Source: Actinoplanes sichuanensis
GTDB lineage: Bacteria; Actinomycetota; Actinomycetes; Mycobacteriales; Micromonosporaceae
Direction: 5' to 3'
NCBI RefSeq assembly: GCF_033097365.1
Contig: NZ_AP028461.1
Span: forward strand, 8,432,001 to 8,496,000
Length of the DNA stretch: 64,000 nt
The position numbers and the translations under genes are program-made. The notes beneath the pieces are model-generated. The model had not been told where the DNA came from, did not search any database, and was given only the letters and a program-made list of their open reading frames with translations. Each line of letters opens with the position of its first letter. The stretch's first letter is position 1. Shown piece by piece: positions 32,956 through 44,397 of this stretch.

Positions 32956-32998
32956 GACCTCGCATCCTGGTCGCCCGGCGGGGGTGGGGGCAAATCTT

Positions 32999-33832
32999 CT
33001 AAGACTCTCCTAAGGCGCCGTCACTCTGCACGGTGACCTGGTCACCGACGTGGAGGTGGCCGGTCTGGCCGGCGGTCAGGTCGGGGATGAGGTTGACGGC
33101 GAAGAGGAGGCCGTCGCCGAAGCGGCGGTGGCGACCGAGGACGTGCAGTGGCTGCCGCCCGGTTTCGCCGGTTTCCTGGTCGATGGTGGTGACCCGGCAG
33201 CGGCCGCAGGGTTTGGCGACGCGGAAGGTGAGGTCGCCGATGTGGAGGCGATGGCCGATCCAGTCGTCCTCGGCCCAGGGTGGGGCGCCGTCGATGACCA
33301 GGTTGGGTCGGAAGCGGTGGATGGGGATGGGGTCGTCACCGGTTTCGAGGAGCCAGTCGTTCACAGCGTCGAGGGAGGCGGTGTTGGCGAGCAGGACCGG
33401 GTAGCCGTCGGCGAGGCTGACGCGGTCGCCGGGCTGGGCGGATCCGGCCACGGTGCGGGTGGTGGGGTCGGACTGCCAGACCAGGCGGGCGTCGCGACCG
33501 AGGAAGGTGGCGACCCAGCCGGTGTCGGCGACGCGGGCCGGCAGGTGCGGCTTGGAGCGGAAGATCCGCACCTGGATCTTCGGACCGTCGGTCGGCTCGG
33601 GGACGTCGATGTCGGGCATGCCCGGTGCGCTGAGGTGCAGGCCGCCTGGGTGGGGCCGGGCGGTGAGCTGGGTGAGGGTGGCGGTCTCCCGCTGGGTGAT
33701 GCCGACTCCGTCGGCATCGACGATCATCCAGCGGCGGTCAGCGGCCAGGCCCCATGGTTCGACGACGGCTTCGTCGTGGTCAAGGCGGTGACAGCCCTTG
33801 ACCGGGTACGTATGGAGGGAGCTGATCCGCAT
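32999..33832 (-). CDS. MOSC domain protein (MOSC_N + MOSC, mARC-like)
   Basis: 277 residues. The N-terminal beta-barrel domain (MRISSLHTYPVKGCHRLDHD, GLAADRRWMIVD) and the C-terminal MOSC domain (HRFRPNLVIDG, LHIGDLTFRVAKPCGRCRVT) are clear. The conserved Cys in KPCGRC is the expected molybdenum-cofactor ligand. These proteins reduce N-hydroxylated or sulfoxide compounds or move sulfur, with electrons from a partner ferredoxin reductase. It is monocistronic, ending 43 bp before the expansin gene. Confidence 0.9.
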   Translation of the reverse strand: MRISSLHTYPVKGCHRLDHDEAVVEPWGLAADRRWMIVDADGVGITQRETATLTQLTARPHPGGLHLSAPGMPDIDVPEPTDGPKIQVRIFRSKPHLPARVADTGWVATFLGRDARLVWQSDPTTRTVAGSAQPGDRVSLADGYPVLLANTASLDAVNDWLLETGDDPIPIHRFRPNLVIDGAPPWAEDDWIGHRLHIGDLTFRVAKPCGRCRVTTIDQETGETGRQPLHVLGRHRRFGDGLLFAVNLIPDLTAGQTGHLHVGDQVTVQSDGALGES

Positions 33833-34059
33833 GCCGCAAGCCTGCCACAGCGGCGCTGACCCGCAGCTGAATGGAGATCAGCCGATGCAGCCGGCGCGGG
33901 CGCCGAAGTGATCGCCCGCCCGGAAGTCCCCGGAGCCGGATTTCCGCCCGCCCGGACCGCCTCCGCGCTGGGTTCCGCATGTCGGACCACCCCGGCGTCG
34001 GGTTTCCGCATGCCCGGTGAGGCGTTGAACGGACACGAAGTCTGGTTTTCTGAAAGATA

Positions 34060-34069
34060 TTATGCATAA
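34060..34069. promoter_or_regulatory. Palindrome in the hut regulator promoter region
   Basis: TTATGCATAA is a perfect 10-bp palindrome 9 bp before the GTG start, next to TTTTCTGAAA (34047-34056), which is itself TTTC-x-GAAA. This AT-rich stretch is the only one in the 246-bp MOSC/hut gap. RpiR-family regulators often bind GAAA/TTTC-type repeats, so autoregulation is plausible. Confidence 0.4.
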
Positions 34070-34078
34070 GCTGCTGGG

Positions 34079-34924
34079 GTGAATGACGGAGCGGTCAAAG
34101 CGGCCGGGCGGGTGCTGGATCTCTTCCAGGGCGCACGCCTCACCCCCACCCAGCGGCGCATCGCGCACAGCCTGGTCGAGCACGCGGCGAAGGCGGCCTA
34201 CCTGTCCGCCGCCGAGGTGGCCGAGCTCGCCGGGGTGAGTCAGCCGTCGGTGACCCGGTTCGCGATGGCGCTCGGTTACTCCGGGTATCCGGCGTTGCGG
34301 CGGGAGCTGCGGGTCCGCACCGACGACGCGCCGGCCGAGCCGGCGGCGCGCAACGCGATGCAGCGCGCGGTGCACGCCGAGACCGAGCACCTGCGGCGGC
34401 TCGAGGAGCAACTTCACGACCCCGAGGACGCACGCCGGGCGGCCGCCCTCCTGATCGGGAGCCGCCCGCTGCCGGTCCTCGGCGTGCGGGCCGCGGCGCC
34501 ACTGGCCGCGTATTTCGGGTACTTCGCGGCCAAGGTGTTCCCCGGCGTGCGGGTGCTCGACGGCGGCGGGACCAGTCTGCTGGACCGGCTCGATCAGGCC
34601 CGCGCGGACGGCGCCGGTGCGATGCTGGCCATCGTGCTCCCCCGCTATCCGCGTGAGTCGGTGGAGGCCGTCCGCGAGGCACGGGCGGCCGGGTTGTCGG
34701 TGGTCGCGATCACCGACTCGGCGGTCAGCCCGGTGGCCGAGCACGCCGACGTGGTGCTGCCCGCCGCGGTCGGCACCCAGCTCGTGTTCGACCTGCACAC
34801 CGGCCCGATGGCGATGGCCATGGTGCTGCTGCAGGCGATGTGCGACGCGGCCCCGGAGCCGGTGCAGCAGCGGCTCGAGGAGTTCGAGGCCGCCGCCGCC
34901 CGGCGGCACATTTTTCTCGCGTAG
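34079..34924 (+). CDS. RpiR/MurR-family transcriptional regulator of the hut operon
   Basis: 281 residues with a GTG start at 34079. The N-terminal RpiR HTH (AAEVAELAGVSQPSVTRFAM) is followed by an SIS domain (LPVLGVRAAAPLAAYFGYFA, VVAITDSAVSPVAEHADVVL) that would bind a phosphosugar or, in hut systems, a small metabolite such as urocanate. It is 21 bp upstream of hutU on the same strand, so it likely controls the operon. The effector is inferred. Confidence 0.88.
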   Translation: MNDGAVKAAGRVLDLFQGARLTPTQRRIAHSLVEHAAKAAYLSAAEVAELAGVSQPSVTRFAMALGYSGYPALRRELRVRTDDAPAEPAARNAMQRAVHAETEHLRRLEEQLHDPEDARRAAALLIGSRPLPVLGVRAAAPLAAYFGYFAAKVFPGVRVLDGGGTSLLDRLDQARADGAGAMLAIVLPRYPRESVEAVREARAAGLSVVAITDSAVSPVAEHADVVLPAAVGTQLVFDLHTGPMAMAMVLLQAMCDAAPEPVQQRLEEFEAAAARRHIFLA

Positions 34925-34945
34925 AGCGTGTAGGAGGAGACGAGG

Positions 34946-36573
<1,628 letters not shown>

Positions 36574-36577
<4 letters not shown>

Positions 36578-36633
36578 GCGAGTTCGGTCGTCACTCATGG
36601 CCGGGCCCTAGCGCATCGGCGGTGGCCGCATGA
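36574..36633 (+). other. 19-codon mini-ORF bridging hutU and the M20 gene
   Basis: ATG at 36574 overlaps the hutU stop and TGA at 36631-36633 overlaps the next gene's ATG at 36630. It encodes [19 protein letters not shown]. Its first four codons copy the start of the downstream protein (MSEF), so the segment looks like a small duplication of the original coupled start. It may keep ribosomes coupled, and a product is unlikely. Confidence 0.5.
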
Positions 36634-37784
36634 GCGAGTTCGTCAAACTCTGGGCGGAGATCGCGCCGATCGGGCGGGCCGACAGCGGTGGTTATCTGCG
36701 GTTCGCCCTGACCGAGCCGGAGCTGACGCTGCGCGACTGGTTCCGTGGGCAGGCCGCTCAGCGGGACATGACGGTCACCGAGGACGGCAACGGCAACCTG
36801 TTCGCGTGGCGTGGTGAGCCGTGGGCGCCGGGAACCGTGCTGACCGGGTCGCATTTCGACTCGGTGCCGCACGGGGGCGGTTATGACGGGCCGTTGGGGA
36901 TCGTCAGCGCGTTCCTCGCCGTGGACCGGTTGCCGGCGGACCGGAAGATCGGGATCGCGGCCTTCGTCGAGGAGGAGGGCGGGCGTTTCGGCGTACCGTG
37001 CCTGGGGTCCCGGCTGTTGACCGGGGTGATGGACCCGGTGAAGGCGGCCGCGTTGACGGACCGGGACGGTGTCTCCTTCGGTGAGGCGCTGGGCGCGGTC
37101 CCGACCGGCGCGGATCAGCGGATCGGGCAGATGGCCGCGGTCGTCGAGCTGCACATCGAACAGGGTGTCGCGTTGCGGCGGCCGGTCGGGGTGGCCAGCG
37201 CGATCTGGCCGCACGGCCGCTGGCGGATGGACTTCGTGGGCGTCGGTGATCATGCCGGGACCACCCGGATGACCGATCGGCACGACCCGATGCTGACCTT
37301 TGCGCACACCGTGCTGGCGGCCAACGAGGAGGCCCGGCTGTCCGGGGCGCACGCCACCGTCGGCCGGGTGCAGGTCGAACCGAACGCCACCAACGCCATC
37401 CCGTCGCTGGTCCGTGGCTGGCTCGACGCCCGCGCCGCCGACACCGCGACCCTCGACCACCTCGTCGACACCGTGCTGAAGACCGCGACCGAACGGGCCG
37501 GCCGGGACGGCACCACGCTGTCGGTGACTCCCGAGTCGGTGACCGCGGAGGTGTCCTTCGACACGACGCTGGCCGCCCGGCTGAGCGCCCTGCTCGACGA
37601 CGCGCCGATCCTGCCGACCGGCGCCGGGCACGACGCCGGGGTGCTGTCCGCGCACGTGCCGACCGCGATGCTGTTCGTCCGCAACCCGACCGGCGTCTCG
37701 CACTCCCCGGCCGAGCACGCCTCCGACGCCGACTGCGAAGCCGGTGTCGAAGCCCTGGCCCGGGTGCTGGAGGACCTGTCATGA
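36630..37784 (+). CDS. M20-family amidohydrolase in the hut operon (allantoate amidohydrolase-like)
   Basis: 384 residues. Metal-site motifs of the M20 allantoate/carbamoyl amidohydrolase group are visible: GSHFDSVPHGGGYDGPLG (His and Asp), AAFVEEEGGRFGVPCLGS (Glu pair), VVELHIEQGVAL (His) and SHSPAEHAS (final His). These enzymes split N-acyl or ureido amide bonds, releasing ammonia or a short acid. Lying between hutU and hutF (4-bp ATGA overlap into hutF), it may hydrolyse N-formylglutamate, the HutF product, where HutG would normally act. No hutG is present in the window. Confidence 0.85.
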   Translation: MSEFVKLWAEIAPIGRADSGGYLRFALTEPELTLRDWFRGQAAQRDMTVTEDGNGNLFAWRGEPWAPGTVLTGSHFDSVPHGGGYDGPLGIVSAFLAVDRLPADRKIGIAAFVEEEGGRFGVPCLGSRLLTGVMDPVKAAALTDRDGVSFGEALGAVPTGADQRIGQMAAVVELHIEQGVALRRPVGVASAIWPHGRWRMDFVGVGDHAGTTRMTDRHDPMLTFAHTVLAANEEARLSGAHATVGRVQVEPNATNAIPSLVRGWLDARAADTATLDHLVDTVLKTATERAGRDGTTLSVTPESVTAEVSFDTTLAARLSALLDDAPILPTGAGHDAGVLSAHVPTAMLFVRNPTGVSHSPAEHASDADCEAGVEALARVLEDLS

Positions 37785-39061
37785 GGTCGGTCTTCCACGC
37801 GCGGTACGCGTGGGTCGGCGACGGTGTGGCCGAGGACGTGCGGATCGAGATCGAGAACGGCCGGTTCACCGCGGTCACGCCCGGGTCGCCGGCCGTCGGC
37901 GAGCCGCTGCCCGGCCTGGTGCTGCCCGGCCTCGCGAACGCCCATTCGCACGCCTTCCACCGGGCGCTGCGCGGTCGCACGCACAGCGGCCGGGGCAGTT
38001 TCTGGACGTGGCGGGAGCAGATGTACGCGGTCGCCGCGGCGCTCGACCCGGACGGCTATCTGGCGCTGGCGCGGGCCGTCTACGCCGAGATGGCGTTGGC
38101 CGGGATCACCTGTGTCGGCGAGTTCCACTACCTGCACCACGCGCCGGGCGGAGTCCGGTACGCCGACCCGAACGCGATGGGCGCGGCGTTGATCCAGGCC
38201 GCCGACGAAGCGGGCATCCGGATCACCCTGCTCGACACGCTCTATCTCACCGGTGGTGTGGACGGGACGCCCCTGCAGGGCGTTCAGGAACGGTTCGGCG
38301 ACGGCGACGCCTCCCGCTGGGCCGAACGGGTGGGCGCGCTGAGTCCGTCCCCGCACGCGGTCATCGGTGCGGCGATCCATTCGGTACGGGCGGTGCCGGC
38401 CGATCAACTGGCCGAGATGGCCGGGCATGCTCCGTTGCATGTGCACCTCTCCGAGCAGCGGGCCGAGAACGAGCAGTGCCGGGCCGTGCACGGCTGCACC
38501 CCCGCCGAGCTGCTCGATCGGCACGGTGTCCTGGGGCCCGGCACCACCGCCGTGCACGCCACCCACCTCACCGACGGTGACGTCAAGCTGCTGGGCGACA
38601 GTGGCACCGGCGTCTGTTTCTGCCCCACCACCGAACGTGATCTGGCCGACGGCATCGGCCCGGCCCGGCGGCTCGCCGACGCGGGGGTGCCGCTCAGCCT
38701 GGGCAGCGACAGTCACGCGGTGATCGACCCGTTCGAGGAGCTCCGCGCGCTGGAGATGAACGAGCGGCTGGCCAGTGAGACCCGCGGCCATTTCCCGGCC
38801 GCGTCGCTGGTGACGGCGGCGGCCGCTCATGCGGCCCTCGGCTGGGACGACGCGGGCGTCATCGCGACCGGCATGCGGGCCGATCTGGTGGCGATCTCCC
38901 TTTCCACGGTACGGACCGCGGGCGCCCGACCGGACCAGGCGATCCTGGCCGCGACCGCCGCCGACGTCACGCACGTGATCTCCGGTGGCCGGCGGATCGT
39001 CGCGGACGGCACACACACCCTGGTCGACGTCCCCCGCGAGTTCGCGAAGGTCCTCTCATGA
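37781..39061 (+). CDS. hutF: Formimidoylglutamate deiminase
   Basis: 426 residues of the amidohydrolase superfamily. N-terminal metal-binding motif [14 protein letters not shown], further ligands in LHVHLSEQ and AVHATHLTD, and [18 protein letters not shown] at the last Asp. It deiminates N-formimino-L-glutamate to N-formylglutamate and ammonia. The start ATG overlaps the M20 stop and the stop overlaps hutI (ATGA). Its presence commits the operon to the five-step route via N-formylglutamate. Confidence 0.95.
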   Translation: MRSVFHARYAWVGDGVAEDVRIEIENGRFTAVTPGSPAVGEPLPGLVLPGLANAHSHAFHRALRGRTHSGRGSFWTWREQMYAVAAALDPDGYLALARAVYAEMALAGITCVGEFHYLHHAPGGVRYADPNAMGAALIQAADEAGIRITLLDTLYLTGGVDGTPLQGVQERFGDGDASRWAERVGALSPSPHAVIGAAIHSVRAVPADQLAEMAGHAPLHVHLSEQRAENEQCRAVHGCTPAELLDRHGVLGPGTTAVHATHLTDGDVKLLGDSGTGVCFCPTTERDLADGIGPARRLADAGVPLSLGSDSHAVIDPFEELRALEMNERLASETRGHFPAASLVTAAAAHAALGWDDAGVIATGMRADLVAISLSTVRTAGARPDQAILAATAADVTHVISGGRRIVADGTHTLVDVPREFAKVLS

Positions 39062-40245
39062 GCCTGCTCGTCACCAACATCGGTGAGCTGGTCACCAACA
39101 GTGACCGCCGTCTCGGGCTGGCCCGGGACATGGCGGTGGTGACCGAGAACGATCGGATCGCCTGGGTCGGCCCGGCCGGTCGCGCGCCGGCCGCCGACGA
39201 CATCCTCGACGTGGCCGGCGCCGCGGTACTGCCCGGTTTCGTCGACAGCCACGCCCATCTCGCCTTCGCCGGTGATCGGGCGGCCGAGTTCGCGGCCCGG
39301 ATGGCCGGGGAGCCCTACACCGGCGGCGGCATCCGCACCACCGTCGGCGCGACCCGTGAGGCATCCGACTCCGTGCTGCGTCGGAACGTCACCCGCCTGG
39401 TCACCGAGATGCGGCGGCAGGGCACCACCACCGTCGAGATCAAGAGCGGGTACGGCCTGAACGTCGACGACGAGGCCCGCTCGCTGCGGATCGCCTCCGA
39501 ACTGACCAGCGAGACCACTTTCCTCGGCGCACACGTGGTGCCGGCTGAATACGTCGACGACCCGTGGAAGTACGTCGGGATGGTCACCGGCCCGATGCTG
39601 GCCGCCGCCCGCCCCCACGCCAAGTGGATCGACGTCTTCTGCGAACGCGGCGCCTTCGACGAGGATCAGTCCCGCACCATCCTCGCCGCCGGGCAGGCCG
39701 CCGGACTGGGGCTGCGGGTGCACGGCAACCAGCTCGGCCCCGGCCCCGGCGTGCGGCTGGCCGTCGAGATGGGCGCGGCGAGCGTCGACCACTGCACCCA
39801 CCTCGACGACGCCGATGTGGACGCGCTCGCCTCCACCGCGATCGACTGCATGTGCGCCGACGGTGGGCACTCGACCACGGTGGCCACGCTGCTGCCGGGG
39901 GCCGAGTTCTCCACCCGCTCGCCGTACCCGGACGCGCGGCGGCTCCTCGACGCCGGAATCACCGTTGCGCTGGCCACCGACTGCAACCCGGGTTCGTCGT
40001 ACACCTCCTCGATGCCGTTCTGCATCGCCCTCGCCGTCCGCGAAATGCGGATGACCCCGGCCGAAGCGGTGTGGGCGGCGACCGCCGGCGGGGCGCACGC
40101 GCTCCGCCGCGACGACATCGGCCGGATCACGGTCGGCGCCCGCGCCGACCTGATCGTTCTCGACGCGCCGTCGCATCTGCACCTGGCCTACCGGCCCGGT
40201 GTCCCCCTGATCCGTACCGTCCTGCACAACGGAGTGCCGCAATGA
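39058..40245 (+). CDS. hutI: Imidazolonepropionase
   Basis: 395 residues of the amidohydrolase superfamily. The metal site is [18 protein letters not shown], followed by [20 protein letters not shown] and the late motif [19 protein letters not shown]. It hydrolyses imidazolone propionate to N-formimino-L-glutamate. Both ends overlap neighbours by 4 bp (ATGA), as in a tightly coupled operon. Confidence 0.97.
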   Translation: MSLLVTNIGELVTNSDRRLGLARDMAVVTENDRIAWVGPAGRAPAADDILDVAGAAVLPGFVDSHAHLAFAGDRAAEFAARMAGEPYTGGGIRTTVGATREASDSVLRRNVTRLVTEMRRQGTTTVEIKSGYGLNVDDEARSLRIASELTSETTFLGAHVVPAEYVDDPWKYVGMVTGPMLAAARPHAKWIDVFCERGAFDEDQSRTILAAGQAAGLGLRVHGNQLGPGPGVRLAVEMGAASVDHCTHLDDADVDALASTAIDCMCADGGHSTTVATLLPGAEFSTRSPYPDARRLLDAGITVALATDCNPGSSYTSSMPFCIALAVREMRMTPAEAVWAATAGGAHALRRDDIGRITVGARADLIVLDAPSHLHLAYRPGVPLIRTVLHNGVPQ

Positions 40246-41822
40246 TCGTCACCGTCCAATCCACTGGTGTCTCCGCGGCCGACGTCGTCGCCGTCGCCCG
40301 CTCCGGCGCCGCCGATGCCTCCGCTGCCCACCTCGCCGGTGCCGCCGGCGGTGTCCGCGTCGAGATCTCTCCCGAAGCCGTCGAGGCCATGGCCGCAAGC
40401 CGGGCCATCGTCGACGGCATCGAGGCCTCCGGCCGTCCCGTGTACGGCGTCTCCACCGGGTTCGGTGCTCTCGCCAGCACCCCCATCGAACCGGCCCGCC
40501 GGGCCGAGCTGCAGCACGCGCTGATCCGCTCGCACGCCGCCGGCATCGGCGCGCCGATGCCCCGCGAGGTGGTCCGGGCCATGATCCTGCTGCGGGTACG
40601 GTCGCTGGCGCTCGGCCGATCCGGGGTCCGGCCGGTCCTCGCCCAGGGTCTCGTCGACCTGCTCAACCACGACATCACACCGTGGGTGCCGGAACACGGG
40701 TCGCTCGGTGCGTCAGGCGACCTGGCACCACTCGCCCACTGCGCTCTGGTACTGCTCGGCGAAGGCTGGGTGCTCGGCAAGGACGGCTCCCGTGTCGCCG
40801 GCGCCGAGGCGCTGCGTGGCGCCGGTCTGCACCCGCTCGACCTGGCCGCCAAGGAGGGCCTGGCGCTGATCAACGGCACCGACGGCATGCTCGGCATGCT
40901 GCTGCTGGCGATCGCCGACGCCCGCCACCTGTTCACCATGGCCGATGTGACAGCAGCCCTGGCCATCGAGGCGATGCTCGGATCGGACCGGCCGTTCCTC
41001 CCCGAACTGCACGACATCCGGCCGCATCCGGGGCAGGCCGCATCGGCCGCGAACATCCACCGGCTGCTGCAGGGCTCGGCGATCATGGACTCGCACCGGG
41101 ACGACCTGGCGCACGCCGTGCAGGACGCATACTCCATGCGATGCGCGCCGCAGGTCGCCGGAGCCGCCCGGGACACCCTCGACTTCGTCATCACGACCAG
41201 CGGCCGGGAGCTCGTGTCGGTGGTGGACAACCCGGTCGTGCTGCCCGACGGACGGGTCGAGTCGACCGGTAACTTCCACGGGGCGCCGCTCGGTTTCGCC
41301 GCCGATTTCCTGGCCATCGCGGCCGCCGAGGTGGGGGCCATCGCCGAACGCCGGGTCGACCGGCTCCTCGACGTCACCCGGTCCCGGGAGCTGCCGCCCT
41401 TCCTGTCCCCGGACGCCGGCGTGAACTCGGGGCTGATGATCGCCCAGTACACCGCGGCCGGGATCGTCGCCGAGAACCGCCGGCACGCCTCCCCGGCGTC
41501 GGTCGACTCGTTGCCGACCAGCGGCATGCAGGAGGACCACGTGTCGATGGGCTGGGCCGCCGCGAAGAAGCTGCGCATCGTCCTGGACAACCTCACCAGC
41601 CTCCTCGCTGTCGAACTGCTCTCCGCTGTCCGTGGCCTGCAACTACGAGCCCCGCTGACCCCGTCGGCGGCCGGGCGGGCCGCCCTGGCCGCGGTCGGCC
41701 CCTTCGCCGGCGAGCCCGGCCCGGACCTGTTCCTGGCCCCGGTCCTGGAGCAGGCCCGCGCGGTCGTCGCCGGCCCGGCGCTGCGGACGTCGATCGAGGC
41801 GGCGATCGGCCCCCTCCGCTGA
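40242..41822 (+). CDS. hutH: Histidine ammonia-lyase
   Basis: 526 residues from the ATG at 40242, overlapping the hutI stop. The self-forming MIO cofactor triad Ala-Ser-Gly is in [14 protein letters not shown]. The family motifs [29 protein letters not shown] and [13 protein letters not shown] are intact. It deaminates histidine to urocanate, the first step of the pathway, and is last in the operon. The final 180 bp is overlapped by the convergent MFS gene. Confidence 0.97.
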   Translation: MIVTVQSTGVSAADVVAVARSGAADASAAHLAGAAGGVRVEISPEAVEAMAASRAIVDGIEASGRPVYGVSTGFGALASTPIEPARRAELQHALIRSHAAGIGAPMPREVVRAMILLRVRSLALGRSGVRPVLAQGLVDLLNHDITPWVPEHGSLGASGDLAPLAHCALVLLGEGWVLGKDGSRVAGAEALRGAGLHPLDLAAKEGLALINGTDGMLGMLLLAIADARHLFTMADVTAALAIEAMLGSDRPFLPELHDIRPHPGQAASAANIHRLLQGSAIMDSHRDDLAHAVQDAYSMRCAPQVAGAARDTLDFVITTSGRELVSVVDNPVVLPDGRVESTGNFHGAPLGFAADFLAIAAAEVGAIAERRVDRLLDVTRSRELPPFLSPDAGVNSGLMIAQYTAAGIVAENRRHASPASVDSLPTSGMQEDHVSMGWAAAKKLRIVLDNLTSLLAVELLSAVRGLQLRAPLTPSAAGRAALAAVGPFAGEPGPDLFLAPVLEQARAVVAGPALRTSIEAAIGPLR

Positions 41823-43187
41823 CTGCCGCACCGCGCTCAGCTCCGGCGCCGCGCGGACGGTGGCGACCACGGCGATCATCGTGAGCAGACCGCCCGCGAT
41901 GATCGCCGGACGCGGGCCGGCGACGGCACCGGCGGCCCCGTGCAGCAGGTTCGCCAGCTGCGGGCCGCCGGTCAGGACCACGGTGAGCAGACCCTGAACC
42001 CGGCCGCGCAGCGCATCGTCGGTGTGCGCCTGGGTGATCGCGTTGCGATGGGTGCTGAGCACGAAATTGACCGCACCACCGAGCACCAGAGCGGCCAGTG
42101 CCACCCAGAGGTGAGTCGTCAGGCCCAGGGCGACGACGGTGGCACCCCAGGCGACCGCGGCGGCGGCCATCGTCCGGCCGGGACGGCGGACCCGGGTGAA
42201 CGTGCCGGAGAAGAGCCCGGACAAGATCACGCCCGCCGGGTAGGCGGCGTAGAACAGGCCGAGCACCGGACCGCCACCGGGCGGGTCACCGTAGGTGTGC
42301 GCGGCCAACTCCGGAAAGAGCACCACGGGCATGCCGAGAACCATCGCGGCCAGGTCCACCGCCAGAACGGCCATCAGCAACCGGCTGGTCCGAAGGTGAC
42401 GCAGCCCGTCACGGAGACCGCGACCAGCCCGCCCCGAACCAGTCCCGGACGGTCCTGCGGTCACACACGCTTCAGACGTCCGCGCCGCCGGGCCACTCCC
42501 GGACGGTCCTGCGGTCACACACGCTTCAGACGTCCGCGCCGCCGGGCCGTCCTCGGGTGGCTGTGCTGCCGAGCCCGCCCGAGGCGATAGCGCTGGTGGG
42601 GGCATCGAGGGCAATCGGGCGACGGCCCAGAGGACGGCCAGCAGAGTGACGGCGTCGCAGAGGTAGAGGGTGCTCAGGCCGGCCACCGGGATGAGCAGGC
42701 CGCCCAGCATCGGGCCGAGGATCCAGCCGCCATAACGGACCAGGGAGTTCAGGCTGTTGGCGGCGGCCAGCAGCTCCGCGGGCAGCAGCCGGGGCAGGAC
42801 CGCGCCGGCGGTGGTGGCGATCGCCGCGAAGGTCAAGCCCTGGCAGGTCACCAGCGCTAGCAGGACCGCCAGTGGACCGTCGAGGAACGCCAGCGCCCAC
42901 AGACCCGCATAGGTGGCGGCGAGGCCCGCCTGCGCCGCCAGCAGGACCAGCCGCCGGTCCCAACGGTCGGCCAGGGTGCCGGCGGTCAGCGCCCCGATCA
43001 CCAGGCCGGCGAACGACAGCACCGCGGAGCCGCCGAGCGCCGCGGACGAACCTGTCGTCGCATACAGCTGGGCCGGGACGGCGACCACGCTGAACGAGCC
43101 GCCGACCGCGGTCACCAGGGACGCCACCCACCAGCGGCGGAACGCGGGAACGGCGAGTGGGCGGCGGTCGGCGAGGGCCGCCCTCAC
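41643..43187 (-). CDS. MFS transporter (DHA3-like) with a tail antisense to hutH
   Basis: 514 residues. The 12 membrane helices fit the MFS pattern with motif A-like GTLADRWDRRL after helix 2 and RVRRPGRT in the middle. It resembles drug/multidrug exporters of the DHA3 (MFS_3) kind. A Pro/Ala-rich loop between helices 6 and 7 contains an 18-residue tandem repeat. After the last helix (near IAVVATVRAAPEL) about 65 residues ([17 protein letters not shown]...) are Arg/Gln/Gly-rich and read antisense to hutH; they look like a read-through tail. The ATG start overlaps the stop of the MerR-PP2C gene, so both are co-translated. Confidence 0.85.
   Translation of the reverse strand: MRAALADRRPLAVPAFRRWWVASLVTAVGGSFSVVAVPAQLYATTGSSAALGGSAVLSFAGLVIGALTAGTLADRWDRRLVLLAAQAGLAATYAGLWALAFLDGPLAVLLALVTCQGLTFAAIATTAGAVLPRLLPAELLAAANSLNSLVRYGGWILGPMLGGLLIPVAGLSTLYLCDAVTLLAVLWAVARLPSMPPPALSPRAGSAAQPPEDGPAARTSEACVTAGPSGSGPAARTSEACVTAGPSGTGSGRAGRGLRDGLRHLRTSRLLMAVLAVDLAAMVLGMPVVLFPELAAHTYGDPPGGGPVLGLFYAAYPAGVILSGLFSGTFTRVRRPGRTMAAAAVAWGATVVALGLTTHLWVALAALVLGGAVNFVLSTHRNAITQAHTDDALRGRVQGLLTVVLTGGPQLANLLHGAAGAVAGPRPAIIAGGLLTMIAVVATVRAAPELSAVRQSAEGADRRLDRRPQRRAGDDRAGLLQDRGQEQVRAGLAGEGADRGQGGPPGRRRGQRGS
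42444..42548 (-). repeat. Tandem 54-bp duplication in the MFS gene
   Basis: Two in-frame copies of a 54-bp unit beginning CCCGGACGGTCCTGCGGTCA, with matches running about 50 bp. They encode GPAARTSEACVTAGPSGS and a near copy in the central cytoplasmic loop. This is a recent insertion by duplication that the transporter tolerates. Confidence 0.95.
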
Positions 43188-44245
43188 GCGGCGACCACGT
43201 CGGCGACCACCGCGGCGACGTTGTCGTGGGCGCCGGCCCGGTAGGCACGGGTGAACAACTCGTCGAGAACCTGGTGCGGATCGCCCGCGGCGGCCAGGAC
43301 GGAACGCAACTCCGGCTCCGGGACCGTCGTGGCCAGGCCGTCGGAGCAGAGCAGGTAGCGGTCGCCGGCGGCGGCCTCGTGCAGGGACAGGTCGGGGGTT
43401 TCGTCGCCCGCCCCGGTGAGGGCTTTGACCAGCAACGACCGCTGTGGATGGACTGCGGCCTCGGCCTCGGTCAGGCGGCCCTCGGCCACCAGCGACCGGA
43501 CATATGTGTGGTCGACGGTGATCAGGCTCAGCTCACCGTCACGCAGGCGGTAGGCCCGGGTGTCACCGATGTGCGCGAGTGCCAGTTGTGAGCCGGACCA
43601 GTAGAGGGCGGTCAGCGTCGTGGCGGCCTCGCCGTCGATCTCGCCGACCGACCGGGACGCCACCCGCACCGCCTCGGCCAGCGAGCCGAGCAGGTCGCCG
43701 GCCGGGACCGTCACCGTCTCCAGCGCCCTCAGCGCATCGACCGCGGCGGCGCTCGCCCGGTCGCCGCCGGGACCGCGCATGCCGTCGGCCACGGCCATCA
43801 GGCGAGGGCCCGCGTAGGCGGTGTCCTCGTTGCTGTCACGCACCAGGCCGGTCTCGGACCTCGCCGCGTAACGGATCCCCAGTGTGCCCATCGCGCTGCC
43901 CCTCCCGGAGAGATAGTCGACGAGGAAGGTGGCGAGCCGGCCCCGCTCGGCGGTCTCGGCGAGCACCTGATCCCAGTAGGCGCCGATCTGCACCGCCTGC
44001 TCGGGAGCGGGTGACTCGCAGATCTGTCGGATCCGCTCCAGCGGCATGCCGAGCCGGCGCAGCCAGGCGATCAGGCGAGCCTGGTCGAGCTGCTCCGGCG
44101 CGTAGAGCCGATAGCCCGAGCCGTCGTCGACCTCGGCCGGCCGCAGCAGGCCCAGCTCGTCATAGAGCCGCAGTGCCTTCGGCGACAGCCGGGCCGCCCG
44201 GGCGAACACGCCGATCGTCAGCAGCTCACGCACCGTGTCTCCCAC
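43184..44245 (-). CDS. MerR-type HTH fused to a PP2C-family Ser/Thr phosphatase
   Basis: 353 residues. Residues 1-110 are a MerR regulator (LLTIGVFARAARLSPKALRL, YRLYAPEQLDQARLIAWLRR, then a dimerisation helix). Residues 120-353 are a PP2C domain: SNEDTAYAGPRLMAVADGM with metal-binding Asp residues, LAHIGDTRAYRL, DRYLLCSDGL and AHDNVAAVVADV. The DGMGG motif reads DGMRG. The fusion would couple a DNA-binding module to dephosphorylation of a target. It overlaps the MFS ATG by 4 bp. Confidence 0.88.
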   Translation of the reverse strand: MGDTVRELLTIGVFARAARLSPKALRLYDELGLLRPAEVDDGSGYRLYAPEQLDQARLIAWLRRLGMPLERIRQICESPAPEQAVQIGAYWDQVLAETAERGRLATFLVDYLSGRGSAMGTLGIRYAARSETGLVRDSNEDTAYAGPRLMAVADGMRGPGGDRASAAAVDALRALETVTVPAGDLLGSLAEAVRVASRSVGEIDGEAATTLTALYWSGSQLALAHIGDTRAYRLRDGELSLITVDHTYVRSLVAEGRLTEAEAAVHPQRSLLVKALTGAGDETPDLSLHEAAAGDRYLLCSDGLATTVPEPELRSVLAAAGDPHQVLDELFTRAYRAGAHDNVAAVVADVVAA

Positions 44246-44397
44246 CCCCGTGTCCTCGTACCGGCCACCCGGCCGATACCGACGATGCTGTGCCCTACCC
44301 CAAGGGCAAGGTCAAGCCGGCGCCCGCTCGGCTTCCCGGTGCGAGCCGGTGCCCACCGGGGTTCCGATGGTCACCGTCGATACGGGAGGCTCGGAGG

